Assembly: GCA_035578155.1 (NCBI GenBank)
Contig: JAPWDM010000014.1
Span: 13,619,501 to 13,683,500, forward strand
From: Brachynemurus nebulosus
Taxonomy: Eukaryota; Arthropoda; Insecta; Neuroptera; Myrmeleontidae
Length of the DNA: 64,000 nt
Reading direction: 5' to 3'
Shown here: positions 13,021 through 26,143 of the stretch, one piece after another
Layout: each line of letters starts with the position of its first letter
How positions within the stretch are numbered: the stretch's first letter is position 1
Program-made: the position numbers and the translations under genes
The notes under the pieces: generated by a model
What the model was told of the DNA's origin: nothing
The model's input: the letters and a program-made list of their open reading frames with translations, nothing else
Database searches by the model: none

Positions 13021-14259
13021 TAAGACCGTATTCCGAACGACTGTTAAGTGTTTAGTGTTAAGTGATTAGTAGCACAGACCATGCTATACAAATAGGGGAG
13101 AAGTGGCATGAAAGGGACGTTTTTGTTTTAAGCGCTCTAGTAAATAAACGAAATAACAAATTAAATATTTACGAACGGAATTAGAAACTTGAGTTACCTT
13201 ACTCTTGAAATAAAATCCAATAATAAACATTTCTTTGTTATTATTAGTTGTAATTTTTCTCAGTTTTTAAAAAAGTGCGTTTTGTCCTTTTTATCAATAG
13301 ACTGTATTGAAAGGAACATGATAATTTATGAAAGGGACAATGCTAAATATCATTCATGTTGTTCAAATTTCCACCTTATGTACATAAGACATACGGTTCA
13401 TACTATTGCGCAGGTCATCTTACTGAACTTACATATTAATAAATTTGATTCAATAATGGAAATAACCAAATGATTTCAGTAATCGATGATTGTTAATTGC
13501 GTGGTTTTAGTAATCGATAATTAAAATCATTGTTTTTCATTTGATTATTTTTGTTCGAAATTTTTAAACAAGAAAAAAGTTTAAAAAAATTACTAAGAAC
13601 ACTAAGAAAACACAATAATAGAGAAAGAATTGTGACATGTGGATATTCAAATAAAACTAATTCAAAATTACTAGTCTTAAAGGTAGTCCCTTTCATAACT
13701 TGTTTTCCCTGTCCCTTTCATAAATATTACACCCAAATGAAAAATTTAAAATTTAAATCTGCAATTTTATTTAAAAGATATTTGATCTGTTGTTTTCCTC
13801 TACTTGAAAGAATGACTAATTGTATATAATTACAAATATTTCAAAAAATACTTCACTAGTATATCAGAAAACGTTCCGAAAAATTAAAAAAAAATTACTT
13901 TGAAACATAAAAAAATTTACAAGCGCAGCATTACCATGTTTTAAATGCCAGTAGCTTGAACGCAGGAACAAACATTTCTGCATTGGTGCTGCCACACAAC
14001 ATCAATACGTTTGATCTGGGGGGATTTGTATTTAGCGCGTAATCTGAATTGTCCCTTTCAATACGTGTCCCTTTCATACCACTTCTCCCCTACACAATAG
14101 TTTACTGCAGGCTAATTATCTTTATTTCTTAACACGCCTACCAACATCGTCATATTTTTTCTCTGTTCCACTTATGCGTTCTACTTATTACTAAAGTGTT
14201 CTACTTGCTCCTAATCACTTAACACTAAACACTAAACAGTTGGTCTGAATACGGTCTAA
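13021..14259. mobile_element. MITE N2 nested in N1
   Basis: TAA (13021-13023), then GACCGTATTCCGAACGACTG and a stretch with TTAAGTGTTTAGTG; the mirrored right end contains CACTAAACACTAAACAG and ends CTGAATACGGTC (14256), then TAA. The inverted repeat is about 45 bp with small differences. A 3-bp TAA duplication would fit PIF/Harbinger (TWA), which is an inference. Without element B, N2 is about 235 bp. Confidence 0.75.
13093..14092. mobile_element. TA-flanked element B, motif ATGAAAGGGAC, nested in N2
   Basis: TA (13093-13094), then GGGGAGAAGTGGCATGAAAG ... CTTTCATACCACTTCTCCCC, then TA (14091-14092); 996 bp. The terminal motif ATGAAAGGGACA recurs inside near 13327, 13684, 13709, 14051 and 14066, in either orientation. 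No coding region was supported; 92-94 codon frames inside have no domain. Confidence 0.85.
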
Positions 14260-14642
14260 GAAACCTAAATATTAATTATAATAATTTTCTTTGATAAAAT
14301 AACTTATTGACTGTTTTTAAGCATTAAATCAGTATATTGCATAAGAAAAGTTATTGGATCGTTAAGTTTTTTTTTTTTATAAATGTATTTATCCCAATTT
14401 TTATAATATTATAAAAATGAAAAAAAAATGTTCTCATGTGTAAATCAATACTATCCTGCTTAGAAAAGTGTACTTTCTATAGAACCTTTTTTATACGGTC
14501 TCGATCCACCGGATAAAAATAAAAATACAATCTGGACCGAATTGTACTCTTTATAGCTATTATTGAAGTTTCTGAATATATTTTTGTGTGATTTTTTTTT
14601 GTGCGGTACCTATCCACCGCATAAAAAAAAGGTTTAGCTGTA

Positions 14643-15195
14643 TATTTTGTAACCACAGTGTAGCAACATCATATAATTATGCACCCGTTTAGCTATTTGT
14701 TATTATTTAACTTGAGAATAGGTTGTTCTCTGTTCGTTGCATTAAATTGGATCCGGAATTTTTCGCTGAGCCGCACTGTATGTAAAATGGAAAACTGAAC
14801 TTAGTGTCAGAATTGAGAAGTATGATGTCCATCCCTGTATGTGTAGTTATTGTACTTTTTCATCCATATGCATACATAAACTTGACAAGATAATATTTAA
14901 ATTTAAATATAAATTAATTACAGGGAGGGAAAGTGTTTTCGTTTTAAATGTGAAAATTATTTTTGAACAATAATTTATTATTTTACATATTTTAATTAAT
15001 GCGAAAACTTTTTTGAATTTTAATGTAACAGGACAAAATAAGTCACGTCAAGGTTGATTTCGAAAAAGGAAAATTTTATTGACATTTACGTTGACGTCTA
15101 TTTGTTTAACATGTCAAAAATTTAATCAATTTTATAATTAAGTAACGAGTACTCGACATGTGTTCCAATGCCATTCAAAGAAAATGTTTGTACTT
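14643..15195. other. Intergenic, nothing recognised
   Basis: AT-rich; no bounded repeat or gene seen. Confidence 0.4.
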
Positions 15196-16057
15196 TAAGG
15201 GGGGAGTTCACGCCAGAAACGGTTAATAAACTAATTTTTTTCGAATCTCGTTTTTTGTTTTTATTTCATTCTGTAGTTCTTTACAAACACGGTGATATAT
15301 AAAATATGGCCAAAATTTTTTTTTTCAAGTAGAAAAATATTTATTTGTGAGCCACTGCACAGCCAAGTTGCTGCTCCTTTGCAGATGACGCTCGCCCCCC
15401 CCCCCCTCGCGATTTGATCAGTAATATTTAGTTTTGGTGTGTACACGAGTTATAGTATGCACTGAGATAATGTTCTTTTATTTGTATGCCTTTGTAGACG
15501 TTTTAATAAACAGTGAGTAAACCGATTCTTTTCTTACTATTTTTGTTATTTACCGTTTCCCGAAACTTGTGTTTTTCCCGACAAGGAAAATCATATCTCA
15601 AGTTCTAGAAAAGATAGAGACTTAATTTTTTTATATTTTGTTCATAAACATATTGCGCATAAAGTGGAGTATGCTTTTTTCATTTGAACAATTGTAACTA
15701 TTTTTAAACATTTTTTTTTTAAAAATTGGGTTTTATAATTTTTAGAACTTTGGGATTACAATTTTATAGTTAATTTTTAAAATTACCTGAAACCCATACT
15801 CAGTTTTATGGACAGGTCCATTAGGAATAAAATAATGAAAAAATACTTAAAACATATTCATTACTTTTTGAGATATGACGTTCCTTGTAAACGCTTAAAA
15901 ACTTGTGAAAAAAGGCCCCCTCTCCCCAAAGGGAAGAATAATGAATGTTTCAAAAACAAAATTTTCTATTTGAAACCATTCCTAATTTGAAAAAAATTTC
16001 AACAAGCAAAATAATCATAAATAAAAAAGTTGCTTTTTTATTTGAACTCCTTCCTTA
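15196..16057. mobile_element. TA-flanked element G, GGGGGGAGTTCA terminus
   Basis: TA (15196-15197), then AGGGGGGAGTTCACGCC; the right end is TTTGAACTCCTTCCT, then TA (16056-16057). Length is about 858 bp. The terminus resembles element F at 48.8 kb (GGGGGAGGTTTAC). Unlike elements A-E it shows no iterated terminal motif. A C10 tract lies near 15395. The alternative is a TTAA duplication one base out. Right terminal repeat is imperfect. Confidence 0.5.
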
Positions 16058-17565
16058 ATTTTTTGTTTATTGAAGGGCTTTTGGATAGGTACATATAATT
16101 TTCTTCTTTTTCCATCTTGTGAATTCTAAATAAACCAAAAAGGTTTTCCGATAAGTGAGCAGGCCACATATACACTTGTAGTGATTGTCCCTGAGTTGTA
16201 CTGTAATTCAGTTCAGTGGTGTAGCGAGGAGTGTGCAAGGGGTACTATCATGACCCGGGCACCACTTTAAGAGGGGCGCCAAAAGCTAATAAGAAGAGCG
16301 TCAAAAGCGAATAGGAGGGGCGCTATTACTTTGAATTTTTTTTGTGTTTGTCATTAGAATTTTATTACGTGAAAGTGTAGGGAAATTACGAAATTACTTG
16401 AAGAATATGGCTTCAAATATATAGATATACAAAGAAAGCACGGGTGAGCAAAAAAAAGGTCGTTAAGGCAACTGTTAGGAAAAAATTTAAAATACAAATT
16501 TACGACAAAGAATTTTTTCCCAAATTTTAAATACATCGTTCCGCTGCCTAAAATTTTTAAAATTTTAGAAGTTAAGGGGGCGCAAATAAAGTGTCACTTA
16601 AAGTGACACTTAAAGTCACATAAAGTAGTCATTTAAAGTGACTACGGAACCCTAATTTTGCGTGATCCAACACGCACTTGATGAATTTTTCTATTTTCTA
16701 TTTTATTGTTTCCGTCTTTTTAGTTCGCTTTTTACGCAGAATCCATTGTGTTTCCATTGTAAAACTTCATTATACTAAACAATTTTGTACTTCATTATAC
16801 TATACAATTTAGTGAAATTTTGCATATATTTAATCTTTTTAACAGGAAAAAATTTAACTGGTAGATTGGTAATGGATAATTAATCCTTCAAAAACTGGTC
16901 TAATTTCTCAACTCAAATCAATTAAAAATTCCTCATTAAATACCCAGTTTTTCAAAAATAATTGCTTAAAAAATTTTTGAAACAGTAACTATTATAAAAC
17001 TGTATAACTGAAATTATACCTATTATAAACTCATTCAGTTCTTATTTTGTCCCTAAAATTCTTATTTTGTTTCATTGGCCATGGTTTTCTTATTTTTTGA
17101 ATTATCTTTATTTGATTCTAATTCCTGAATATGAAAAATAATATGATACTCGACAGACTTTGTTTGATATACACGGGTTCTTATGTTACATAATAGTAAA
17201 TAAAAAGAAGAATGCTGATAGAATTTGATAAACTCCAAATTAAGTTAGGACACATGAGGAATATTATTTAGTGTAATTGAATATCCAAATAATAGAAAAA
17301 AGAAATAAAAAGCTTTCTAATTTTATCAAAAGTTCTTTCATAAATTTGATCTATAGGTAAATAAAATAAACATATTTCATTTAATTGTGAGAAAAAGTTT
17401 ACTGCACCACAAAAAATTACAAGCTTTCAATAACGTCGTTCCCCTACATTATACTAGGAGTTCCATCCCCTCCTTCAGACAGTTTCGTTCCGAACGAAGT
17501 TTGGAATCACTCCATCTGCATAATGTCATTTCCAAGCTATAGTGCAACTAAATATAGCATTACTT
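16058..17565. other. Intergenic with hAT-like end and short palindromes
   Basis: CAGTGGTGTAGCGAGGAGTG near 16215 looks like an hAT 5' terminus (compare CAGTGGCGG at 23248), but no partner end was found. Around 16590-16640, AGTGTCACTT and AAGTGACACT alternate as a short palindromic cluster. GTTCCGAACGAAGTTTGGAA near 17487 is a small inverted motif. Confidence 0.35.
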
Positions 17566-17985
17566 TGGTGGTTTTAAAAACTGATGATAAGTGTTCATCT
17601 GAGTGAGGAATTGATAATTTCAGTCGACTATTTTCTCTTTTTCGAAAACTATGAAGCGTCAAACTGCACCGAGAAAAAAATTTTTGAAAAAATTATGTTG
17701 TATCAGTTATAATAAAAAGCCTGCTAAACAATTTAATTTGGTGATTGCTCATCGGTAAAAGCTGATTAAAAAAAATATTGAAATATTAAGTAATTATATT
17801 TTTTTTTTTGTATCATTTTTTTTCTGAAATACACTATAAGTCTATAGAGGTATCTGAAACATAAAAATTTCAGCCAAATCCGTCAAACTATTCATCAAAA
17901 GTCATAAATATTTTTCGATTTTCGAAAAATAAATTCATGCGGAGGTAATCCACCCATGCTTACCCGTCCTATAGCCTTCGATGAC
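17566..17985 (+). repeat. Dispersed repeat, second copy (see 6236-6420)
   Basis: TTGGTGGTTTTAAAAACTGA at the start and CCCATGCTTACCCG near the end match the 6.2 kb copy. The interior is longer. No coding potential. Confidence 0.4.
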
Positions 17986-20900
17986 CCAACATCATGGGAC
18001 GCAACTTTTAAAACTCCTGGATTACAAGAATCGAACCCCAAAAATTAACTACTATTTTTATTTGTAAGCTATAATGGCGAAATATAAATTAATACCCCAC
18101 CCAAAATACGAATTTAACAAAATTTCTATTTTCTGCTAATGTAGATTAGTTCCTTTCTATACTTTAAGCCGTTTATGTTACCAGTTAGAGTATCGAATAC
18201 TAAAATGAATGTTAAATAAAATCGTTACTATATATAGAAGAGTTATTCAAACGACTTCAGTCTCTGGAGTAAAATAAAATTAGATATCACGATCGACATA
18301 TAATTTTCTTACTGCTGACAATAAAAACTAGGACACAAATGCATCATTATCTCCCTAGGGAATCCCGTTTACAATTTCTCCCCAAAGAGTTTTTACTACT
18401 ACCAGCAATATACCAGTTTGAATCATACCACTCTGAAGACAACTACTCACAGTGATTGCGCAATTAATTTTATTGACGATTTAACTGATAATTTTATTTG
18501 TAAATATAGTTCTAATGGAACGAATTGACTTCATTTCCACATAGGCACGTATATTTTATATATTCTGAAGAAATTATTGTACAATATACTGTGTTTTTAT
18601 ATCAATCAATATATCATAATTTATATGTTGAACAATGAACATTAAAAAGGGCTTTTATTTTTATACATGTGGTATTTACAATGTTCAGTTGATTCTAATC
18701 AAAAATTCCCTAAAGTATATAAGTAAACACAATACAAATTCATAAACACACATAAGAGTGTGTGTTTATCAACAATTTTTGATCAGCTGTAAACACATTT
18801 TTATATTCACATGCAAGCAACTACAAGCTCTATGCATAGCTCTATAGCTTCACCCCACATTTACGTCAATGTATGGCGTAGAACTATTTAGAAATTGTTT
18901 ACTGTTGTTTGGTTGATGGAGAAAAGAAGGGCATTAGGCCAAGCAAATGTTTCTTCTATATTAGAAAAAAAAATAGTAAATAGAATACTGTATTGGAACG
19001 AAGTACAGGGGATACAGGGTCTTCTGTAGAGAGTTTCAGAGAAAAAGATGTTGAAATATTTTAAAATTACAAAACTTGAATTTTGAATTACAAAAATTGA
19101 ATTATCTTTATATTAGAAAATATTATAATAAGAAGGAAAGAAATCGAGGTGTGATTGCAGGAAAAGAATTTTCACAAACATGTTGACACCCATCCGTTGA
19201 AAATTATGTAACAAATCGGCAACTTAAGAATAAATTTAAGAATAAATTCAAAACAAGCTTGTAAGTAGCCGAAAATAAAATACGTTGATAATTTTAAACT
19301 CTGACGTGATAAAAATAAAAAATATGTATGTTTGCGCTTAATTGTTGCAGTTAAATAAAAAAATATAAAATTCACTGAAAGGACAAAAAATTTTTTTTTA
19401 TTTTGTAAACTAGTGTTATATCAGCTTTTTACCATTTCTCTATCTAGAAAATAGCAATTTCTAGTAACAAGAAATTTTTTAGAATATTCATGAATCATGA
19501 TATCCAGTGATTCAAATCATATATCTATAAAGTGACTCACTTTTATCTCATCGGGAGCCACGATAAGTTACGTAATGAAGACTCTGTAATTCTGTACATT
19601 CCTCATTCGAACTACAATATGTACCAGGAATTAAATAAATGAAAACTATAATGTATTAAATGTACCGATGACAGGACGATCGATAAATAAAGAGAGCATG
19701 ATGTATTTACTTAGGAATTCGTATCACGTTATTTCAATTATAGATAAAAATTATTTGAGTCGATTACAGAATTTTTTTTCTAGTACTGAAATGAAATGGT
19801 TTGTGAGCACATCCATTACTTGTGTACATTCGTCTGTTTGAAGGGAAAAATAAATGAACCGTTCATAATTTTGATGAGTGATCACTGCACCAGATCAAAA
19901 TGCATCTGGTGCATTAAAAAGTGCATAAAGAACATCTGACTATAAATATTGCTAGGGTTGCATTATAAATTATAAATTATTTTCATTCGTTTGACAAATG
20001 ACGTGTTATAAAATTAAAATTTATTAAAATTTTAGTTTTAATTAAAAATAATTATTGATTTAAGTACAGTAGATATTCTTTGTTAATGCCACTCTCTATA
20101 AAGCCGTTCCCCTACATCGCAGTAGGGGTTCTCTAGTTTGAGAGAATTAATATTAAATCTTACCGATAACATTTTTATAAGCAACAGCTGTTGCTGCTGA
20201 GGTAAATTAAACTTTGTTTCTTTTCAATCGCTGGCATTATTTGGAAGGAGTGAAATAAAAATTGATGGGGCTAGAGCGGCATAAAGCTTTTTCAGTAATT
20301 TTACTCCCATGTAAAAAAGACAGATTTTTATGTAAGCAGATAGGTCAAAATTTTTTTTTTTTTTGAAATAAACTCCTAGGAAGTTATGGAGTTAATTAAT
20401 GAAGGATTAAAGTAACTCTTAATTTTTGGAAAACTCTTTACGAACTAATAAATAATATTTATTGTTTTATTGTATATTTGTATTAGACTTTATTCTGAAA
20501 ATAGACCAAATAATTTTGCTAAAAATTGAGTAAATTTAACTCTTTCAAATGATTTTAAATTTAGAAAAAAAAGGACGGAACAGCAAAAATTTGTTTTCAT
20601 TAACTCTAAATGATTAAGACGAGTTAACTCGTCCTGTAATATGGCGGCTCAAAATGCTGTGATATGTATATATTCACTGATACAGGTGCCGCCATCTGTG
20701 ACAGATTTTCCGAAATACGGTTTACTTCTAAATGATGTTCAATTTTATCAACATAGTTTAGTATAATTTATATTTTGTAAATTCCTAGGATTTACTTTTT
20801 TTTGATGTTGGGATCTCTGATTTTTTTCTTTTTCTTTTTTTGTAACCTTATTTACTGTACTTATCACTGGCAGTAAAAAGTCCGGCATTTTGAGACTTTA

Positions 20901-22268
20901 AACTTACAATCATTCCACGATAAACAAAACTGCTTTAAAATCATTTGCACAGCAAAATTTAAAATTATTTCATTTTTAGAATACATTAAAATTATTTCAT
21001 TTTTTTGCATCTTCAGCATCATTAATATGTGAATGAACACTGTTTTAGTAATATAATTTTCTTTTAACTTAATTACACATTTACTGATCTATGAAGCATT
21101 AACCTCTCAGCTTTTCATTTTGAAGCTTTTTTTTGATAGGTAAAAATCAAAAACCCGATTACAGTCAATTGTGACCTGTCCCCGGCGCGTCCACCATTAT
21201 AAAAATTTCATTTTAAGCAATCTACTTCAGGATTTGAACAGCAGGTATGATATTTCTGAGACTAATGGATACATTAACCTAAAATTTACCTTCTAAGTGA
21301 CAGTTTGTTTTTTCTACGAAATACGAAGATGTATTAAGTTGAATGTTAATATTACATAAATCCAATTATTAAAAAGGAATTATATTTTAAAAAAAATCAT
21401 CAAAAGAAAGAAAATAACCTTAAAAAAATTTTAAGATTACGAGATAGCTTATTTTTATGTTTATGTTTTGATGTCAAAAACAAAATTGGACAGTTTAATG
21501 TAATTTAAAAATTTCATTTCAAACTAAATGTATATTTTTCTAAATAAAACAATTTTAAATAATTTATATCTTTTATGTTAATCTTCGTCCCTATAACAAC
21601 AGTAGCATTTATATGGGTGTATAACTAGAAAATTTTTAAAATGATACATGGGTTTGACAGCTGGTCCAGAATGTACAGTCTTTTTCTTTAAAATAAATGT
21701 GTATAATATCTACTTTATCATTATAAATCTCTCTTCCACAATGAACGTGTGCCTGGAATAAAACTTTATTTGTATATACCACAAGTAAGTATAATTCAAA
21801 AGAGAATTTTTAAAAGAAAAAATGAACTTGTAAAAATAAATATTAAATCATCCGGAAATATACAAAATATGCGTAGATATTTACGTATAGAATGCACCGC
21901 AATACGCATTAAAATACGCGTTATTATACCAGTGATGTGTAAACTGTTTTTTTAACATCTTAATTTTGTGGTTTTCCTAAACCACAAGTACGATAATTGG
22001 GATATTTTAATTTGTGGTCAAACAAATGTTTATAATATTTGTTACGTCAAAGATTTAGTGTATCGTTTTTATTCTTTTCTCCGAAGTTATAAAAATGAAT
22101 ACAAGAATTTTTCTTATTTTCTACGAAGTAGTGCACAAAAGTTCTTAGTTCTCTTTGTCGAAATGAGAGGATCATTTCTTTTTTTTTGTAGTATTCTATT
22201 TGACTACATTAATATGTTCCAAACAATTTTCACGAACAAAAATCACTTTTAATTAACTACGATTAATA
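17986..22268. other. Long AT-rich stretch without supported features
   Basis: Only small hairpins were noted: TGCACCAGAT/ATCTGGTGCA (19886-19915) and CCCCTAC/GTAGGGG (20108-20127). Frames of 68 and 94 codons (21749-22252) show no recognisable domain. Confidence 0.4.
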
Positions 22269-23090
22269 CTGATAGCCAGGGCTGGGAACTATTTAAAATG
22301 ATTTCATATATGTATTTAAAATACAAAATGGCATTTTGCATTTTCTATTTTAAATAAGTTCGGTCAAACCATTTTCTATTTTGTATTTAAAATGGAAGTT
22401 TGAATCCATTTTGCATTTAAAATGAAAATGCATGTATACTCAAATTTATGTGTATATTTATGACACTTATGACTAATTATAGAAGTCGAATTAAACGCAG
22501 TCTAACAAATTGTGTTAAATGTAAGTCGATTTAATTGACTCAAATTTTTTATAATTCGAATTTCAATGTCACTTGAGTTAAATTTGTTACTAGAGCTGCA
22601 GTTCTCTCAAGTCAAATTTTTCTGACTCAAGTTGTTTGCTATTATCTTTAAAAGACACGTCGATAAGAAATGTTTTGGTATTTCAAGTAGATGATTTTCA
22701 TAATTTAGAAGCTGCTGTTGTAGCATAGTCAAGGTTTGATTATATCAAGTCTGAATTAAATTTTACAATATTTTTGAGTTAAATTTCGTTTTCATATCAT
22801 GCAAACTTGATAAAATTTTCTCAAAAGACTGCCCTTGTTTAATTTCAATACGTTTGACATTTTCTTAGCTTTTTTTTTGTATTAATATAAAAAACGATAA
22901 AAGATTTATAGTACAAAAAACATTTTGCATTTTATAATCCATTTTAAATAGCTATTTTCCATTTTCTATTTTAAATATGTTCAGCAAAACCATTTTCCAT
23001 TTTGTATTTTAAATGCATTTTTGGAAACCATTTTCGATTTTCTATTTTAACTGGTTTCTATGAACCATTTTTCCCAGCCCTGCTGATAAC
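22269..23090. mobile_element. hAT MITE with CAGGGCTGGG ends
   Basis: The element (22277-23082, 806 bp) starts CAGGGCTGGGAAC and ends TTCCCAGCCCTG. It is flanked by an 8-bp duplication, CTGATAGC on the left and CTGATAAC on the right (7/8). CAGGG ends with an 8-bp duplication are diagnostic of the hAT superfamily (established knowledge). Both subterminal regions are built from repeats of CATTTTCTATTTTAAAT, probably transposase-binding repeats (inference). No transposase. Confidence 0.85.
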
Positions 23091-23239
23091 CACATAAATA
23101 TACTGTCCAACAAAGCTTGCCGAGTTTGATAATTCGACGAGTAAAAAAACATTTATTTCGTACGTGTTGCATACAATTGCTATGTGTTGACAGTTAGATT
23201 AAAAAACTTACTTTGACATAATTATTTTAAATAATCAGT

Positions 23240-23430
23240 GGATAACTCAGTGGCGGATTTACCCGCAGTGCCGCTTTAGGCTCCATGAAAAATGTCGCCC
23301 CTAAAAAGCTAAAAAAATTTCTTAATACCTTTTTAACACTTCTTCTAAAAAAAAAGGAAGTGACTACATTTTGCCGCCCTTTTTACTCTAACCTACTCAG
23401 CCTGCTGGTATATTCACCACTGGGATAATT
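23240..23430. mobile_element. Short hAT MITE, 175 bp
   Basis: The element (23248-23422) starts CAGTGGCGGATTTACC and ends GGTATATTCACCACTG. The flanking 8-bp duplication is GGATAACT/GGATAATT (7/8). The next element begins only about 10 bp to its right. Confidence 0.85.
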
Positions 23431-23848
23431 AGTCTGTTCAACAAAAAAAATATCCATTTTTTTTTTTTTTTTGAAGCTTTTATATGTATACTTAACCAAT
23501 TTTTATTTTACGTGAAAGTAAGCTCTCTTTCACCAAACACCAAATCTTCTTGATGCAACGCGACAGTTGGACGAGAGTGAAAACGCGAGTTCCAGCGAGC
23601 CTCCTCTTCATATAATTCCAAACATTTTCTATTGAATTAGTATCTGGTGATTGTGAAGGCCACTCCATTGTCTCTATACCATTTTTGGCTTTCCACTCTC
23701 TACACAGGCGACTACGATGTTCTGGACGTAAACTCGGCGTAACAACTGACGTCAAACTAACACAAAAGCATGTTAAAACATGCTAATTTGATTAAGCCAA
23801 AATTTAGACATAAAAATGCGTATTTTTTTTCTTGTAGAACAAATTGTA
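23430..23848 (-). mobile_element. Tc1-like deletion derivative with transposase C-terminus
   Basis: TA-flanked (23430-23431 and 23847-23848), 415 bp. Left end GTCTGTTCAACAAAAAAAA; reverse complement of the right end CAATTTGTTCTACAAG, so the inverted repeats match over about 25 bp with differences. The interior keeps the C-terminal transposase piece on the minus strand (23492-23755): EHRSRLCREWKAKNGIE, WPSQSPDTNSIENVW (third catalytic acid of the DD34E triad) and MKRRLAG. The N-terminal two-thirds is missing. It is dead by itself but could be mobilised in trans. Confidence 0.75.
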
Positions 23849-23894
23849 AATGACTTGTACTGTACGTTACTATACATAGAAACCATAATCTATA

Positions 23895-24200
23895 TTAACT
23901 TCCTCCTAGAAGTTATCGTAATGGGTCTGAATTTGTGAATCGTTAATTTGGAAATATCTCCGCGTTTTAAGGTCGCTAGAACCCGGATTCATCGTTCTTA
24001 GCGAAATGTCCGTGTATGCGTTGTCTTTCGCCTCGCATATCTGGTGAGAACAAATGATGATGACTCCGGATTAACTTCATTAGATGTGTAATTAAAAAAA
24101 AAAAATTGTGTAATTGTTTTCGTCTCGAATTTCTTTGTTGGGGATGCAGAGGCCATGTACAATTGTCTATAGTCTTTAAGGACATTCAATGGTAAGTTAA
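23895..24200. mobile_element. TTAA-flanked MITE family CTTCC..GGAAG, copy 1
   Basis: TTAA (23895-23898), then CTTCCTCCTAGAAGTTATCG ... CAATGGTAAG, then TTAA (24197-24200). It shares a TTATCGTAATGGGTC-type start, a CTCGCATATCT block, an AACAAATGAT block and the right end with the copy at 60.9 kb. Overlapping short frames (23976-24189) are by-products of the repeat. Confidence 0.65.
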
Positions 24201-24310
24201 CAGTGTGGGTAGACCTGTCTACCCCAAATTTTTTATGTCTGAAAAATACCTACTTTGCAACAAGTTGTACATAAAAAGTATCTACTTATTTTCACACTGT
24301 CATAGGCAAC

Positions 24311-24950
24311 TACACCAATACTTCGCTTTGCGTCGTTTCGTTTTGCGTTTTATCGAAGTTGCGTCGCTGCTGAATTAGTACTAATTTTCACTGTGCGTCG
24401 TTAAATTTTCGAAGTTGCATTGTTTTGAGTCTTTAATTTTTTTTCGAAATTTTTTGAAATTTTCTTTTTCTTTTTTGTTATAATATGGTGGATATGTATC
24501 TATTGATGTTGTAATAAAGATTGATAATATGTAGATGGCAACTACTTTGAGCGTGTTGGTATAAAACTAAAATCAATGTGTATTACGAACTTGAAAGGAA
24601 AGAGGGCCCCAGGCACTATAGTTCCCCCCAGAGGATTGTGTAGATCGCTAACAGTCACCTTTTAAAATTTTTACTTTGTTTTTATAAATTAATTGATTAT
24701 TTTATTTTGTTTTAATTGAATTTTTTTTTTGTTTTTTGTATGTGTGTAATAAAATTTTGTATTATTTTTGTTTTTTAAATGTTTACTTTGTTCAATTTTC
24801 TTTTTAAAAAGTAGTATTTTCGCAATCCTGAAACCTATCTTCGATCTTTACATGGTTTGCTATAGAAAATCATAATTCACTTTGCGTCATTTCAATTTGC
24901 GTCGTGTTTTTTTGGAACGGAACCACGACGCAAATTGAGGTATTGGTGTA
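24311..24950. mobile_element. TA-flanked element H, motif TTTGCGTCGTTT
   Basis: TA (24311-24312), then CACCAATACTTCGCTTTGCG ... GCAAATTGAGGTATTGGTG, then TA (24949-24950); 636 bp. The motif TTTGCGTCGTTT or close variants recurs near 24325, 24340, 24360, 24396, 24882, 24896 and (inverted) 24925. The organisation matches elements A-E, a terminal motif repeated inside, but the outermost bases differ. Confidence 0.7.
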
Positions 24951-26143
24951 TAAAGTTAACCTTTAATTTAGAATTGTAAAAACACATTTTTATATAAGAA
25001 ATTATATATATTTTTTTCAAACTAACGAAGGAATCAGTATTGTATTTAAATGATAAATTTTGTTCTTATTACGAGTAGAAATTGACATACAATTTTATTC
25101 CATGAACTAAACTTTATTCAACAAAATTTCAGAGGAATTAATGGCTTACTACATACAATAGTTATCTCCAAACCTAGAGAATTTATATGTTACAAGAATT
25201 AAATTGAAAAGACTTTATAAACTGAAATCTTTCTGTATCATTTCGTATAGATTAAGTTTACAAACACTTGAAGAGGGATACATTTAATTAAATCCAACAC
25301 ACAAAACTGAAATCTAGTCTGATTTGTTTGGAAAATTGGAGATTAAAATGCGAAGGTTTCCACACACAGAAAAAACAATTTAGAAGGTAAATCCAACTTT
25401 TTATTTTTCTTCAACAGAAAGCTATACGTAAAAGCTCTTATTCGTATATCGTACAAAAGTAAATACACATACAACTTTTAATAATTCTTTTTAAAAGAAC
25501 ATAGAAAATATACTATGTACAGAGAAAAACACTCTAGAATAATAACATTTCCACCCTAATGAAAAACATAAGTATAAGTGAGTAGCGTACTAAGAATGAG
25601 TAGCTATAATACATCTAATTTCACTTGAAACTTTCATTTTAAGAGGTACCTACAGGATGTGGATTGAACTTTATTAACATAAAATTTATATCTATATACT
25701 CTACGGGCACTTGCATAGTAATATATGTACGTATATTTAATATTTGTGGTGTTTACAAACTGAACATACATATAAATTTAAAATTCAAATATAGGTACTG
25801 GTATCATATTCAATTCATATTTGAAATGTGACAGAATGATTCAGATCAATCTGTGTCTTTTATATTATTCTGCTTTTTAAAGTTGCTACCAAACTAAGGA
25901 AGAGTACCACCCACACTTCATTCAAATTCGGCTATTTGCACATGTAGCGGGTTCATTCATTGTATAAAAATATTAAAATTCTAAAAATTCCATATGTGTT
26001 ATTTGTGTTTTGTAAAAAATTCGAGAAGTGTGGGTTACGACACCCATTCAGTCAGGATTTCGTAGTCTAATAGCCACAATTTTTTACAATTCCTTCCTGT
26101 CTTTATTAAAATTAGTCTTTATTATGTTACAATTAGTCTTTAA
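24951..26143. other. AT-rich intergenic, nothing recognised
   Basis: No gene or bounded repeat seen. Confidence 0.4.

Larger units (their letters stand above)
12914..14642. mobile_element. pogo-like MITE N1 (outer shell of a nest)
   Basis: TA (12914-12915), then CAGTTGGACGTTTTTTTATG; the right end is CATAAAAAAAAGGTTTAGCTG, then TA (14641-14642). Terminal CAG and TA duplication fit the pogo/Tigger group. Without the inner insertion the element is about 490 bp. Subterminal repeats (TATGCGGTCC, GTGCGGTACC and CCACCGCAT) lie inside both ends. Confidence 0.8.
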
